Shown: piece by piece, positions 11,371 to 22,430 of the stretch
Layout: each line of letters opens with the position of its first letter
Position numbering within the stretch: position 1 is the stretch's first letter
Assembly: GCA_009761415.1 (NCBI GenBank)
Contig: QUOL01000017.1
Coordinates: 558,001 to 622,000 of the forward strand
DNA: 64,000 bases
Origin: Sarcomyxa edulis
Lineage: Eukaryota; Basidiomycota; Agaricomycetes; Agaricales; Mycenaceae
Direction of reading: 5' to 3'
Notes under the pieces: generated by a model
What the model was told of the DNA's origin: nothing
Databases searched by the model: none
Seen by the model: only the letters and a program-made list of their open reading frames with translations
Position numbers and translations under genes: made by a program

Positions 11371-12578
11371 CTACTCTGCGGCGAGTTCCAGCTTGATTTT
11401 TGCGATGGCGGCAGCTGGGTTGAGGCCCTTGGGGCATGTCTTGGAGCCTGTAAGGAGTGGAGAGCGTTAGTGAAGATAATGCAACGAGGATGATAAGAAT
11501 GATGCATGGAAGAGGCAAAGAGGATATGCCACTTATAAGAGGACCGAACTTACAGTTGAAGATTGTATGGCATCTGTAAAGACTCATCTCGTTCTGCAGT
11601 CTCTCTTTGCGTGCGTAGGAGTTGTTGTCCTGTGATCATATTTGGTTAGCGATTTGCACAGGAGATGAAGCAAAATGAGAGGGGCTCACCCTTGAATCAG
11701 CGATCCACCGGTAGGCCTGCATCAGCGTTGCAGGTCCGAGATATTCATCCTGATTCCACCAGTAAGATGGGCAGGAGGTAGAGCAGCAGGCGCAGAGGAT
11801 ACACTCGTAGAGACCGTCTAGGCGGCGGCGTTGTTCCTAGACGGGGATAACCGTGAGTTTGAGAAGCTGCGGGGGAAAATGGAACGTACGGGGCTCTGTA
11901 GATGCTCCCTGTGTGTGATATTGGGTGTGGTTGGGTTGGTGGGGTCGTCTGTGCTGGCGCTTGAGCTGGAGGTGGATGTGTGGGACTCAGGGGGCGAGTC
12001 GTTTTGGAGCCAGGGTTGAATGGATTTGTATTGCTTGTAGAAGAGGGTCAAGTCGGGGACGAGGTCTTTGACGATGTACACTGGAAGGAAAGTTTTAGTA
12101 GAGAAAGTGAGAGAGTTGAATTTAGACGTACTGTGAGGCAAGGGGTAAATCTTGGTATCCTTCGTTGGGGTGCGATCAATGCGACACAAACAAGCAAGGG
12201 TGTTCTGGCCGTCGATGTTCATAGCACAGCTTCCACAGATACCTTCGCGGCATGAACGACGGAATGTGAGAGTCGGATCTATTTCGTTTTTAATCTTGAT
12301 GAGAGCGTCGAGGATCATGGGGCCTGTTGCGTTTAGATCGATTGTGTAGGATTGAAGAGTAGGTTTTTTCGCTGGTTCATCAGGGTTCTGTGGGATCTCT
12401 ACGTCAAAAAGATATATATCTGTGGTGGTGGAAGGATACGGACCCAGCGATAAATCTTGAACTCCTTTGCGAGTACAGGTTTCTGAAGTGGTACAGCATG
12501 TTTCCTGATGGCGGAAGTGGTGAAGCCCCGAGATGATTTAGCCTGGGCAATGAGGGAAGATCTGAGGATGGAGTGCAT
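11371..12578 (-). CDS. SDHB: Succinate dehydrogenase [ubiquinone] iron-sulfur subunit, mitochondrial
   Basis: Six exons (12444-12578, 12132-12387, 11890-12080, 11690-11836, 11554-11629, 11371-11447) encode 293 aa. This is subunit B of complex II, passing electrons from succinate/FAD to ubiquinone at the inner mitochondrial membrane. An N-terminal basic, Ser-rich presequence ([11 protein letters not shown]) fits matrix import. The 2Fe-2S ligands are CREGICGSC plus Cys111. The 4Fe-4S and 3Fe-4S clusters use [13 protein letters not shown] and [13 protein letters not shown]; the His in RCHT, altered in carboxin-resistant fungi, is wild type. An extra Ser/Thr/Pro-rich insert of about 25 residues sits between PWLQ and REHLQSP, between the two ferredoxin-like halves. 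Start and end match the family well. Confidence 0.97.
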
Positions 12579-12881
12579 GGCTTTGTAGGTAGAAATTTTG
12601 AGATGGAAGGGGGGTACGAGGAGGAGAGGGGAAGGTCAGTTGCCCGCCAGTGATGTCGCGTGAATTCGGAATCGGGCTTCGGCTAGCTCCGCCTCCGCGC
12701 CAATCACAAGTCTGCCTTTTCCAAGCCGTCTCGACCCGCCGACCCCGCACTTCACGTGGTGTTACGCGTCACTCTATAGAAAAGGGCACGCGGTCACGCC
12801 GCAGCTCTTCGTCTCGTATCTTTCACATTCGTGCCACTCAACTTGAACAACTCGCTTCGCGCTCTAGATACGTGCGTACTC
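12579..12881. promoter_or_regulatory. Divergent promoter region between SDHB and the F-box gene
   Basis: A 303-bp gap separates two divergently transcribed starts. It holds a CCAAT box (gcgccaatcac, about 12697) and a TATA-like tctatagaaaa near 12771 facing the F-box gene. CCAAT boxes are common in fungal respiratory-gene promoters (HAP complex); this use is inferred. Confidence 0.45.
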
Positions 12882-14829
12882 ATGACTGCTTCCGAATCTC
12901 GGTATGTCTCGACAATCATCTGTCGTGCTTACTTGCTGATGCAAGACTTGCAGAGATGTGGCGACTCTCTGTGGTGTCGCTCAAAGTCTTCCAAGCACGG
13001 TTTTGTGCGCGCCGTCTATCACTGATGAAAATATGACCAGAAATGTGTCTCCCATCTTGGAAATGCCACACGAGTTGTTGACTCGCATCTTTCTGTCCTC
13101 TGTCAAAGGCGATGACGATCCACCCAAGATATCGACCATGCTCTTGCTCTGCCAAATCTGCTCACTCTGGAGAGGGATCGCTCTATCTCTTCCAGAACTG
13201 TGGTCGAACATTAGTTTATCGGTCGATCACTGGGACGATTCAGATGCCGTCTCATCCTTGCTCGCGCTTTGTCTGGATCGAGCACAGCAGGCGCCTGTCA
13301 GTCTTACTATAAAGGATCGAGGGATCGGGCACGTATGTTTCTTTGCGCCACTCGTGCCTCATCGCGACCACATCGTGAAACTCGACATCGCGTCCTCTGA
13401 TGGGATCCTGCGAGCCCTATTCCAACTCCCGTTGATCCCTTCGATGCTGCGCTTAGAGAATCTTACTCTGGATATTCTGGGTGGCAGTACGACTGCAGCA
13501 CCCTTCAGCCTGTGCACGTACACACCCCAGCTTCGACAAGTCAGGCTCGACGCGTCCTTCCAACCTTTCACATTCAGTGCTCTCAACCTCCCGTGGTCGC
13601 AGCTCACTGTTTTGACACTATCCGAAGTCGTGATGACGGCTACCACATGCGACGCCTTGCGACTCTGTCAAAACCTCCAAGTGCTCTCGTTCAGAAGTGT
13701 ACACATTCACAGGCGGATGGAGGATCATCAAGACAGTGCTCCTGACGACGACAACGAGATACCCTGCTTGCCAAAGTTGGAAAAACTCCACCTCATAGCG
13801 GAGGATACACACGGCGCCGGTCGGATCTTTGGTCTCATGACCCTTCCTAGTCTCACATCTCTCAGCTTGTCATACGATTTCCCCGGGATGCATTTCCCAC
13901 TGGCCCAATTCACTGCCTTTGCGAGTCGATCTCAAGTCAAGATGTCGGAGCTGATCTTCATGGACGTGATGTTCACCCCCGATGAACTCAAAGGAGCGAT
14001 GAAGACCAGTCCGTCACTCACGAAGCTCGTCTTGTTAGATGGCCGTTCGCAAGGCTGTCTCACCGACGAGCTGCTCGGGGTACTCACCGCCGCGCCTCAC
14101 CGTTCTCCTCAAGCTCTCCTTCCACGTCTCGAGACTCTACAGCATTTCGGGATCCCACGATTCACGGGTAAAGCGCTCGCCTCCATGCTCGAATCCCGGT
14201 CGTGGTCTGACTCAACGCGGAATGGTCACGGTGTTTCGCGGTTGAAGAAGATGACGATGGATAGTCTCGATTCGTCCGACTTGGTGCTCCAATGGGACGA
14301 TGCTGACGTGGACCGAATGGCCAAGTGCGTCGAGGAGGGATTGGGTTTCGAGGAGGTGGGGTATCCCAACGAGCATCGTTCGCCGCAGGCTCGGTTTGTG
14401 GCTTTTGCCCAGAGGACGGGACTTAAGCTTGAGAGTATGAGATTTGTGGATTTGCAATGTACCCCTGATGAATTTGAGGCGGTGCTAAGGCTACTTCCTT
14501 ACCTCAAAACCCTCGTCTTGCGAGACGTCGACGATGGGATTCTTGCGAAACTTACTTTGGCGACTGAGGATTCATCGCCGTTGCTCCCGAAACTCGAAGT
14601 CTTGCATTTGGAAGAGTCGTCGTCGTCGGTTCGGTATACGGGGAAGGCCCTGGTCGCCATGGTGGAATCGCGGTGGCGGATTGTGACGCCCGCTGCGGAG
14701 GATGGCGGTATCTCGCGGTTGAAGAAGCTTCGTATTTCGTCGCGTCCCTTGGATTTGGATGATGCTGATATGGATCGGATGGCCAGGTGGGCGAAGGAAG
14801 GGATGGATTTTGAGATCCCGGCGCAGTAA
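12882..14829 (+). CDS. F-box protein with leucine-rich region
   Basis: Two exons (12882-12901, 12954-14829; 52-nt intron) encode 631 aa starting MTASESRDVATL. The F-box lies near residues 35-75 (PILEMPHELLTRIFLSSV, then LCQICSLWRGIALSLPELWSN) and is typical of the very large basidiomycete F-box families. Downstream are irregular Leu-rich repeats (LPKLEKLHLIAEDTHG, LKTLVLRDVDDGIL, LPKLEVLHLEES). F-box proteins bind SKP1 and present substrates to SCF ubiquitin ligases (established); the substrate is unknown. A repeated unit (LESRSWSDSTRNG / VESRWRIVTPAAEDGG, each followed by SRLKK and DADxDRMA) shows an internal duplication in the C-terminal half. Confidence 0.88.
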
Positions 14830-15276
14830 GCCGCTTCGTCAGATGTGATATGTCTGTCTATCTTCCTTGTTTCTGTGGCTTTTTCACTCCAACATATGTT
14901 TTCCCCTCCTTCCCAAATTCTGGTTCTTCTCTCCTACTACCTTGATTCATTCCTCGCGCTAGTTGACAGTTATTTTGCGTTTGGCCTCCTTGACCTTGAT
15001 ATCATCAATAACTCTGCTATTCGAAGCTGGACTTTTTAAACGACTAGTTTGAATTCCTAGAGCAGTCTATACATTTCTCGTTTCTATACATCTTCAGGGT
15101 GTCCATGACATAATCCTTTGAAAGAGTACATCAACGAACCGAGACAACTGCCCTACGTCACCACGATACTAGAGACGGCTGAAACTCGAAGTGTCTTTTA
15201 ATCGCCCCTTGCCTCATTCCTTTGGCAAGAAGTTTGTAATCCTTGTCTTGCAGACTCGAAAGGTGGAGGTGTATGA
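14830..15276. other. Intergenic, nothing recognised
   Basis: T-rich stretch downstream of the F-box gene, probably its 3' UTR. No motif or coding region is supported. Confidence 0.4.
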
Positions 15277-16066
15277 CTATAGCGGCTTGATCCTGTGTCG
15301 TATTTTCCTCTCTCGCCAAGGCTCCAAGCCCTCCGAGGTAGAGTACAATCTGGTGGCCAACGTTGTCTCGAGGAATCGTTTCCATGTTCGATATTGGTAA
15401 AGCGGTTCGGAGAGGCGGATTTCATATGGTTCCGTCAGTCCCAGGGCTTGAGATTCTTTAGTTCGTGGGTCCTCATAGCCTAGACCTCGCACGTAGAGCA
15501 GGATGGAGTTCTCGTAGTTTTCTTGGAGAAGCGATCTGAGGAGATAAGGGTTTCCCTCATATGTAGCAAGGAGCAAGTTACAGTGGGAAAGCAAACAACA
15601 AGAGAGTGTCCCGGGCGGGGTGAGATTGTTTATTTGAAGATTCTCCTATCGTAGAATTCGGTGGATATCCTGCAAGATAAGAAGCAAGACGCACCTCGGG
15701 GTCTACCGTAGCCGTTATATGGTAACTCGCGAATCATGGTGAGTCCGGAAGTCGAGTTCATGTCTTGACGTCAGAGTAATATTGATATCCAATGATGGAT
15801 GCTTTGGAGATATCGTCCTTATTCATGCGAGTATTTCCAAGATTTACGCTCCAGTCAGTGGAATAGATGGCCGAGGACGAAGAGGGTCGCACAGGACGAG
15901 ACTGGCCGCCGAGGTCGAGAATGTCGTTTGTCAGTTGGACAGATGCAGTAGCTGGGAACAAGTAAGTATCCTTTGCCGTCCTAGATGAGGTATACCAGAG
16001 GAGTTCAGGAGAGACGCTGCTAGTGAGTACTGAGACCGTTTGCGAAGGAAAAGACAGCAAAGACAA
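15277..16066 (-). CDS. Possible uncharacterised gene, structure unresolved
   Basis: Two minus-strand open segments (15758-16066 and 15277-15594) read like coding sequence: PELLWYTSSRTAKDTYLFPA and LLRSLLQENYENSILLYVRG. I found no convincing start codon and could not fix the joining splice, although introns such as gtgcgtcttgctt..cag occur between them. No family is recognised. It may be a decayed gene. Confidence 0.3.
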
Positions 16067-16088
16067 AACAGAAAACTCACAAAAATCG

Positions 16089-16117
16089 ATCTAATCTAAT
16101 CTAATCTAATCTAATCT
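16089..16117. repeat. (ATCTA)n microsatellite
   Basis: Nearly six perfect tandem copies of the pentamer atcta. It is simple sequence; the unit does not match the common TTAGGG telomere repeat. Confidence 0.9.
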
Positions 16118-17016
16118 GTGGCGGTGATACATGAACTTCTGCTGGCTGGATTCGAGTTTGATTTCTCTCTCTGCTCTTATCTCGACCTAGCTCTGCAGAC
16201 GACTGTGGAGGAATACCTTTCATGTGCATCCCTTTAGGGACAGCCTCTAACCAGTCCGTGTCATGCAGTATCATAGTTCGAATTGACTCCCGTTGGAGTC
16301 GTAATCCCTGTCATTCTCCGATGAGCCTCCCAGGATCCGACGAATGATATCCGTTAATCATGTTCCACCCTGCCTTGCCACCATCAAAAATCATCTTGCG
16401 TTGGGGCCCGGGAAACACACCGTCTACACAGGACCGGGGGCATCCGAGGAGATATTCACCCGTCAGGCTGACCAGTGCAAGAAAGCGGGTGTGAAACATG
16501 GGTGAGTACTGTAAATTCTGTCGTGAATCGACATGTATATTGACTGTCCCGATTTTTGTTTCATTTGGACTGTGTATCTCTGAATCTAGTCTCATAAAAC
16601 ATGCATCTAATCCTCGAAATAGCGGACTGGGATCTTGTACGGATCGTCATACGTCGTGTACGTATAAAACACCTCTTACCATCAATATCCGAAGTCTCTA
16701 ATCCGAGTCTGTTTTGGCGCAGCGCGTTACAAGTAACTTGCAGTACAATTGGTCGGTCTTCCCCGAAAGGCGTACTGCGTAGGCTTCCTCCATGGACAGG
16801 CGCCAAATTCGGGAGACAGCACTCACTCCGATGCAAAGCTCCCTTCCGTTCCCGTCTTGCCATCAATTTTCTCGTCCGGCCGCCAGAACCAAGATATATA
16901 AAAACAAGTCAATCGATTAAGACTTGCATCAACCCACTTCACCAACAAATACTCTTCAGCTCAGCCTAGTCCTCTCAGAAATTCGAGACTACATTACGTC
17001 ACTCTTTAATTAAACA
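16118..17016. promoter_or_regulatory. Upstream region of the first SDR gene
   Basis: About 900 bp without a supported gene. A strong TATA box (tatataaaa, 16895-16903) lies 120 bp before the SDR ATG, followed by an AC-rich leader (caacccacttcaccaacaaa) typical of a fungal 5' UTR. The rest shows no recognised feature. Confidence 0.55.
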
Positions 17017-17968
17017 ATGCCCACAAACTTCTTTACCAGCAAACTCCAGGGAAAGCGCATTGTCATTATCGGAGGAACATCTGGCATCGGCTTCGCCGTC
17101 GCTCGTAAGTCCAGTCTCAAATTTGATCCTTCTTTCGGTATATTTATCCTTCGGTGATTCAGAGGGTTGCCTAGAATTCGGCGCTTCAGTCATCGTCGCC
17201 AGCTCCTCTCAGTCTCGCGTTGACCAGGCGAAAGTGCGTCTTAGGGAAAGCGCTGACACGTCGCGTATCTCAGGATACACTATCGACCTTCGCGGGGGAG
17301 AAGAAGGTATTCCAGGTATCGAATCCCGCATGTACAAGTTCCTCGTCGAGCAAGTGAAGGAGCCGTTCGATCATTTTGTCTTCACGGCTGGTGACAAGAT
17401 GCATCTTGCGACCATCGCTGAGGTCGATCTCGTCAAAGTCAGCGAAAACCAAGACGTGCGTTATTGGGCACCGTACGCTGCCATCAAGATTATGCAGAAG
17501 CACTCTTTGTTGAAGGAGGGTGGAAGTATCACACTTACTGGTGGCGTCAACGATATTCGTCCTCATCCCGGTTGGGCAGGTACCACCTCTGGTACGTTCA
17601 TTTCATTCAGGATTCTTACGAGTCAATAATCTCAATTTTCATGGGATAGCGGCCTTGTTCACCCTTGCAAAATTAGTGTCCGTCGAAATGGCACCACTCC
17701 GATGCAATGTCGTCGTCCCTGGTCCTGTCAAGACAGAGTTATGGGAACGCCTTCCTGGATCGACAGAAGCCTTCAAGGCGATCGAGAAGAAGACGACCAT
17801 CAAATGTATTCCAGGACCACATGAAACGTGAGTTTTTACTTGTATACCGATGTTGGATTGAAACGGAGCTGATTGTGGCCCAGGGCTGAAGCGTATCTAT
17901 ATTGCATGCGAGATAGGAGCTTCACCGGTCAAACTATCATCACCGAAGCGGGAACACTACTTGCGTAG
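17017..17968 (+). CDS. Atypical short-chain dehydrogenase/reductase (SDR), copy 1
   Basis: Four exons (17017-17104, 17163-17591, 17650-17827, 17884-17968) encode 259 aa. The N terminus has the Rossmann glycine motif IVIIGGTSGIGFAVA, so NAD(P) binding is expected. SITLTGG supplies the usual Ser strand and VVPGPVKTELW the conserved PG motif. The catalytic YxxxK expected about 12 residues after the Ser is absent (GWAGTTSAALFTLAK); a YAAIK occurs earlier, at the wrong position. This matches a known divergent SDR group. The substrate is unknown. Exon lengths (88, 429, 178, 85) are identical to the copy at 52.6 kb. Confidence 0.9.
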
Positions 17969-18416
17969 GGGCAGGGTAACGGGAGACCGTTCCCTCGCGC
18001 TGCTTACGAGACCCACCGCATCGTTTATACACATAGAACGACAAATCATGCAGTATGCAGAGCTAGACAATGGGCAGAACAGTAACCGTAAAATATCACG
18101 GACTTAAGTGGTATGATCACAGATAAGGGTCAGTTGAATTAGAACACGAGCCGTGCTGCTCATCTAGGAATTATCAGCATCTTCAAGTCAAATAGTCGTT
18201 ATTGAAGCATGCCGGACGATCGGATTTCCGTCTACAAATACTATCGCAGTTTACAGAAACTGCAACGCCTAAGTTCTGTGCTCGGGTGCTGAACGGATGG
18301 TAACATCACCAACCTGCAACAGCGACAAATACAGTTCTTGAAATAGAAGCCTGACAACTTTGGTTTTGCCTCCATCATTGGTCTGCACACAATCGCATAT
18401 TCTATCCTTTGCCAAC
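17969..18416. other. Intergenic between SDR and BTB genes
   Basis: 3' flank of the SDR gene and upstream region of the BTB gene; no feature recognised beyond the expected UTR-like AT content. Confidence 0.4.
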
Positions 18417-19411
18417 ATGGCAAAACGTACAGGCAAGAAATCGGTGGACCGTTCCTCCCCCGCATTGAAAGTCTCGGAACGATGTGAGCCAACTCCTCTT
18501 TCAGGATCTTCACCGATATTCATTCAAGTCGACGTCAACAGTTTGTTCAGAAGACGCAGATGTTATTTTCAGATCCAGCGATGAGGTTCTCTTCAAAATC
18601 CATCGAAATAACTTGGAAGTATGTACCGGAGGATTCGCCCCACCCGGAATTCCAACGATGGACGAGATTGTGCCGTTAACAGAATCGGAATCGACTTTGG
18701 AGCTCCTTTTCCAGTTCATATACCCTCAACGTCATCCAGATCTACTCAACCTTCCTTTTGATATCCTGGATTCTCTCGCGGAGGCTGTAGAGAAATACGA
18801 GGTCTATCCCGCTATGAACATCGCGACCGTCCGAATGCAGTCAGTTTCGTGTACTCCTATCCACAAATAAGACCACACTGACCCACCACCAACACTTCAG
18901 AGCTGCAGTCTACCTGCATCCGATTGAAGTCTTGAATTACGCCTATAAACACGGTTATCCAGATGTCGCCGACATGGCAGTTTCATCTGTGGCTGTGCTG
19001 GGGCTAGATGTCGTCGCTGATAAGATGATTCCGAACTTGATTCCGATTTGGGTACGAGATTTACGACTGAAACCATTACTCACGCTCAACTCTCTGACAA
19101 AATTGTTACAGCTGCGATACTATCAAAACTGGCTGATAGTTCTTGCTCGCTCCCATCAATGGGATCCGCAGGACACTGAACATGCTAGGATCTGTCCGAA
19201 AAAGCCCTGTCAAGATTGGGAATCCTGTCGCTGGAAAATCAGTATGAAACTCAGTGGGAGCGTGAAAAGTATCAGTATAGGAAACATATGGAACTTATTC
19301 AACGCAGTTCCACCCCCTGATTGTGGAGTGGTATCTCATACTGCGTGGAAGCAGTATATTGAGCGCGAAGTAGTTGCTATCCCGAAATTTAGCACAATGT
19401 ACTCACACTGA
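18417..19411 (+). CDS. BTB/POZ domain protein
   Basis: Four exons (18417-18483, 18542-18839, 18901-19051, 19112-19411) encode 271 aa and close in frame. The BTB fold begins CSEDADVIFRSSDEVLFKIHR, continues LTESESTLELLFQFIYPQRH and ends FDILDSLAEAVEKYEVYPAM, the standard layout of the large basidiomycete BTB family. A C-terminal helical extension follows. BTB domains mediate homodimerisation or cullin-3 binding (established); the partner is unknown. The third intron is 60 nt and in frame, so retention would lengthen the protein without a stop. Confidence 0.85.
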
Positions 19412-20188
19412 TTGTAATAGATATACATGGTTGCTACAATCAGACCTGGAAAACTCATAACAGCACGAGAAAATGATCACAAGTACACCCCGTTCAAAGA
19501 GTCCATGTGTACGCGCTGAGTGTGAGGTGCGAGAAATTTTGCGGATGCGCATATAGCTAACTGCATTTCGCAACATAAACTGTCGAACTACCTTAGGGAA
19601 CCTTCAACCACCCGAGACACAAACACGAAAAGACGAACGCGATCAAGAACGCGAGTTACGCGACTAACGCGACTTGAACCACGTGCTTTGTCACATGTTC
19701 ATCATACGACATCAAGGAATGCGTAGACCTGCATGCGAAGGCAGCTGTAAACGCCGTGCACGGCGCTGGGGTCGACGGAGTAGAGATCCAGAGTGCTAAT
19801 GGATATCTGGTGGACCAGTCCCTACAGGATGTGACTACTAGGAGTCATCAGATGTTTGTCGTTTACGCATGCTGGGCCCAAGCTGGGCCATCGGATTTTC
19901 GTCTCCACGGTCCACAAATGCTGCGAGTTATAGGGACTACAACGCCCTTGAGACAAGTGAGGACAACAAGTTAGAATGTTGGGCGAATAGTCCTCACCGA
20001 TGAGCAAAGGCATCAGCGACCTCATTCGCTGAAAACATTCTTTCCTACGCTATAGAGACATACCAAAACGACTGTATTCAAAGGAGACCTAAAGCAAACT
20101 GATTAACTACAGACTTCGGACGTAACAAAATTATGAAGCATGGTACCCATTAGCCACTAGCAATAAAAACAAAATGGGTATCACAAAA
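19412..20188. other. Gene-poor stretch around the OYE relic
   Basis: Apart from the relic at 19711-19853, the region holds a cgcgact/acgcgac-rich stretch near 19640-19675 and no supported gene. Confidence 0.4.
19711..19853 (+). pseudogene. Relic of an Old Yellow Enzyme (NADH:flavin oxidoreductase)
   Basis: A 45-codon frame reads IKECVDLHAKAAVNAVHGAG then VDGVEIQSANGYLVDQSLQD, matching the core OYE signature ([22 protein letters not shown] type). The catalytic His of HGANGY is Gln here, and flanking sequence has no recognisable FMN barrel. It is therefore a truncated, decayed copy, not a gene. Confidence 0.7.
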
Positions 20189-21799
20189 TCACGGCACAGA
20201 GGATATGATTGGGGAGGTTGTAGTAGTTGTAGTAGTTGTAGGCGTGGGCGTGGTAGTGATAGATGTAGTAGTAGTAGTAGTCGTAGTCGTCAAGGTAGTC
20301 GAAGTAGGGGTGGTCATTGTGGTGGTGGTGGTGGTGGTGGGGGTTGTCACTGTCGTCGTGGTCGTTGAGGTTAGAGTGGGTGTTGTGAGAATGGAAGTGG
20401 TGGTAGTCGAGATGGTTGTCGTGGTAGGACTCGTGGTGGTGGGTGTCGTTGTGGATGTGGTAGTGGGAGTAGTCGTCGGAATATTGCTAGTGGTCGTAGG
20501 AGTCGTCGAGGTTGTGGTAGAGGTGACGGTGGGGGTCGATAAAGTGGTGGAGGTGGTGGAGGTCGATGTTGTTGTGGTCATTGTGGAAACTGATGAAGAT
20601 GTGGTGGTGGTTGAGGTCAAGGTGATTGTAGGCGTTGTTGTAGTGCTCGTGGTTGTGGCGGTAGTGCTAGTCGAGGTGGAAGTCATAGAACCGCTGGTAG
20701 AGATCGTACTTTCCCCATTGTAAGTCGCCGCGAAGAAGAAGGTTCCTGACGAAGGAGTGGTCGCCCTACGATTTCCGGCAGCACCTTGACTGTCGAATTC
20801 CCAAGAGATCTGTGTATTGCATGACGGATCAACATCAAAGACGGCCGAGAATAGGACAATGAACATACCCTTCCGTCGCTTCCCAAACGGAAGAATTTGA
20901 ACTCGAAAGAAGTGCTGGCAGGGAGTGTAACAGTAATTTTCCAGGTGGGATAATCGGCCGCAGATAATAGGATCTACGACAATAAGGTAAGACCGACCGT
21001 CAACGCTAGATTGGACGTCTGACTCACAGCACGAGATGTATCCCAATTGCCAAGTGCATCGATACTACCAACAAGGTAGATATTCTGAAGGTTTTGACGT
21101 TTAGTCGCGATTATGAAGAGAGAAACAAGGAGCATAACGAACCTCCCCATAGTAAGTTGTGGCAAGGAGTGAGAAATTAGCCTCAATGGGCCCACCAGAG
21201 CCGGAGCCAGATCCGCCGCCCTGGTTGCTTTGGTTCACCGTGGTTGCACGATTATTGAAGGATGAAGAGACAGTTGCTGTTCCACTATAGCCTGTCGTGA
21301 ATACTCGATTAGGTAGGAGAGGATCGAATTCCCAGGTGACCTGAGCACAGGAGCATGTCAGAATGCCAAAACAATGAGAAAACATTTGAAGTGCTCACGC
21401 CGCCATCAGACCCTTTGCGGATGAACTTATACTCAAATCTCGTATTGCCGGGGATGGTAATATATGCATCCCAGTCCGGGTAGTTAGCTGGGCTCAGTTT
21501 GATCTGCAAATAATGTGAGATTAATACGAGTTTCAATTAGACATAGAGACAAGCACATACAGCATTGTCAGGCGACCAATTGCCTAGCTCAGATATTCCA
21601 CCAACGACAAAGATGTTCTTTATCGAATATAAGTACAGTCGTGTCGAACACAGGAGAAAGCGCGACTGACCTCGCCATAGTATGTCGAAGCTGTCTCGAT
21701 GAAGTGGACTGTGACCGAGTCTCTCGCGACAAGGTTTGCAACCGGTGATGCGATGATCGATAGAGCAAGAAGAGGGATGCAAGAGAAGAGCGATCTCAT
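20189..21799 (-). CDS. Secreted two-module CBM20 starch-binding protein (copy A)
   Basis: Seven exons (21671-21799, 21561-21617, 21399-21503, 21143-21340, 21028-21084, 20869-20973, 20189-20809), all joined in phase 0, encode 423 aa. A signal peptide (MRSLFSCIPLLALSIIASP) and short propeptide precede two CBM20 modules. Each module shows the granular-starch-binding layout: VTVHF, YYGENIFVVG, ELGNW, YPDWDAYITIPG, FEYKFIRKG and VTWEFDP. The aromatic residues in LGNW and YPxW and the Lys in FEYKF match known CBM20 ligand contacts. A Gly/Ser linker joins the modules, and a tail of about 150 residues is almost all Thr/Ser/Pro. No glycoside hydrolase or LPMO domain is present. Confidence 0.9.
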
Positions 21800-22430
21800 T
21801 TTGATGGAACGCTATTGATGATGGGGATGTCAACGAGTTCTGTCGAAATTAACAGTCCGACTTTATAGTGCATCGTAAAAAGGAGAGAAATGCGGTTGTA
21901 GAGGAGAATGTCACTCTGTAAAGGAGAAAAGGGTAAGGAGATGTTGAGGAGATGCGGATTGGATGCGGAGCCTCTTTGCACAGCCCAATGAGAAATAGGA
22001 GTATTGTGCTCTATTGCGTCCCCAGGCTAATACCGTCTTGGCAGTTGGTTGTTTGAAGTCTGCTCCGAATCGCAATCCGTCCTTGGAACGATTCAGTGGA
22101 AGACTCATTACCCAAGAGGTGCATGTTCCGGTGCTAGCGAGGTTGACTCGCTCAAGGATCAGGATCTTGAGGTGAACAGATGTTCTGGGTTTGATCATTT
22201 GCGCCTATCTTTGCCTTCTCCCTTGAGGCAAAGATAGGTGCGAGGCAATGGAACAAGTTTTCGAGTTTGTGCACCTTGAATGGACATTGAATACAATAAC
22301 ATGACATACAGCAATAAGGAAAAAGTCTGTGATTACATAGAAAGTCTGTGAAAGCAACTGTAAACTGTAAATCGACTACTTCAACCATCAATAGAAGTGA
22401 GTGAGAGCTACAATTACTAAAACAAACACA
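21800..22430. other. Intergenic between CBM20 copies A and B
   Basis: Contains a perfect 12-bp hairpin (left arm 22204-22215, right arm 22227-22238, cctatctttgcc stem). It otherwise probably serves as copy A promoter and copy B 3' flank. Confidence 0.5.
22204..22238. repeat. 12-bp inverted repeat (hairpin)
   Basis: cctatctttgcc and its exact reverse complement surround an 11-base loop. Function is unknown. Confidence 0.75.

Noticed and set aside
16089..16117. Telomere-like repeat
   Set aside because: The pentamer ATCTA does not match fungal telomere TTAGGG and is a short internal microsatellite.
17464..17490. YAAIK in SDR copy 1 as the catalytic YxxxK
   Set aside because: It lies before the Ser strand instead of after it and is not kept in copy 2 (YAAIR).
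20205..20723. Long plus-strand Val-rich frame opposite the copy A tail
   Set aside because: It is the antisense shadow of Thr codons (ACN read as NGT); similar Val-, Gly- or Pro-rich frames occur opposite every CBM20 tail or linker (for example 22444-23175, 23567-24070, 26752-27420, 27974-28468, 39372-40232).
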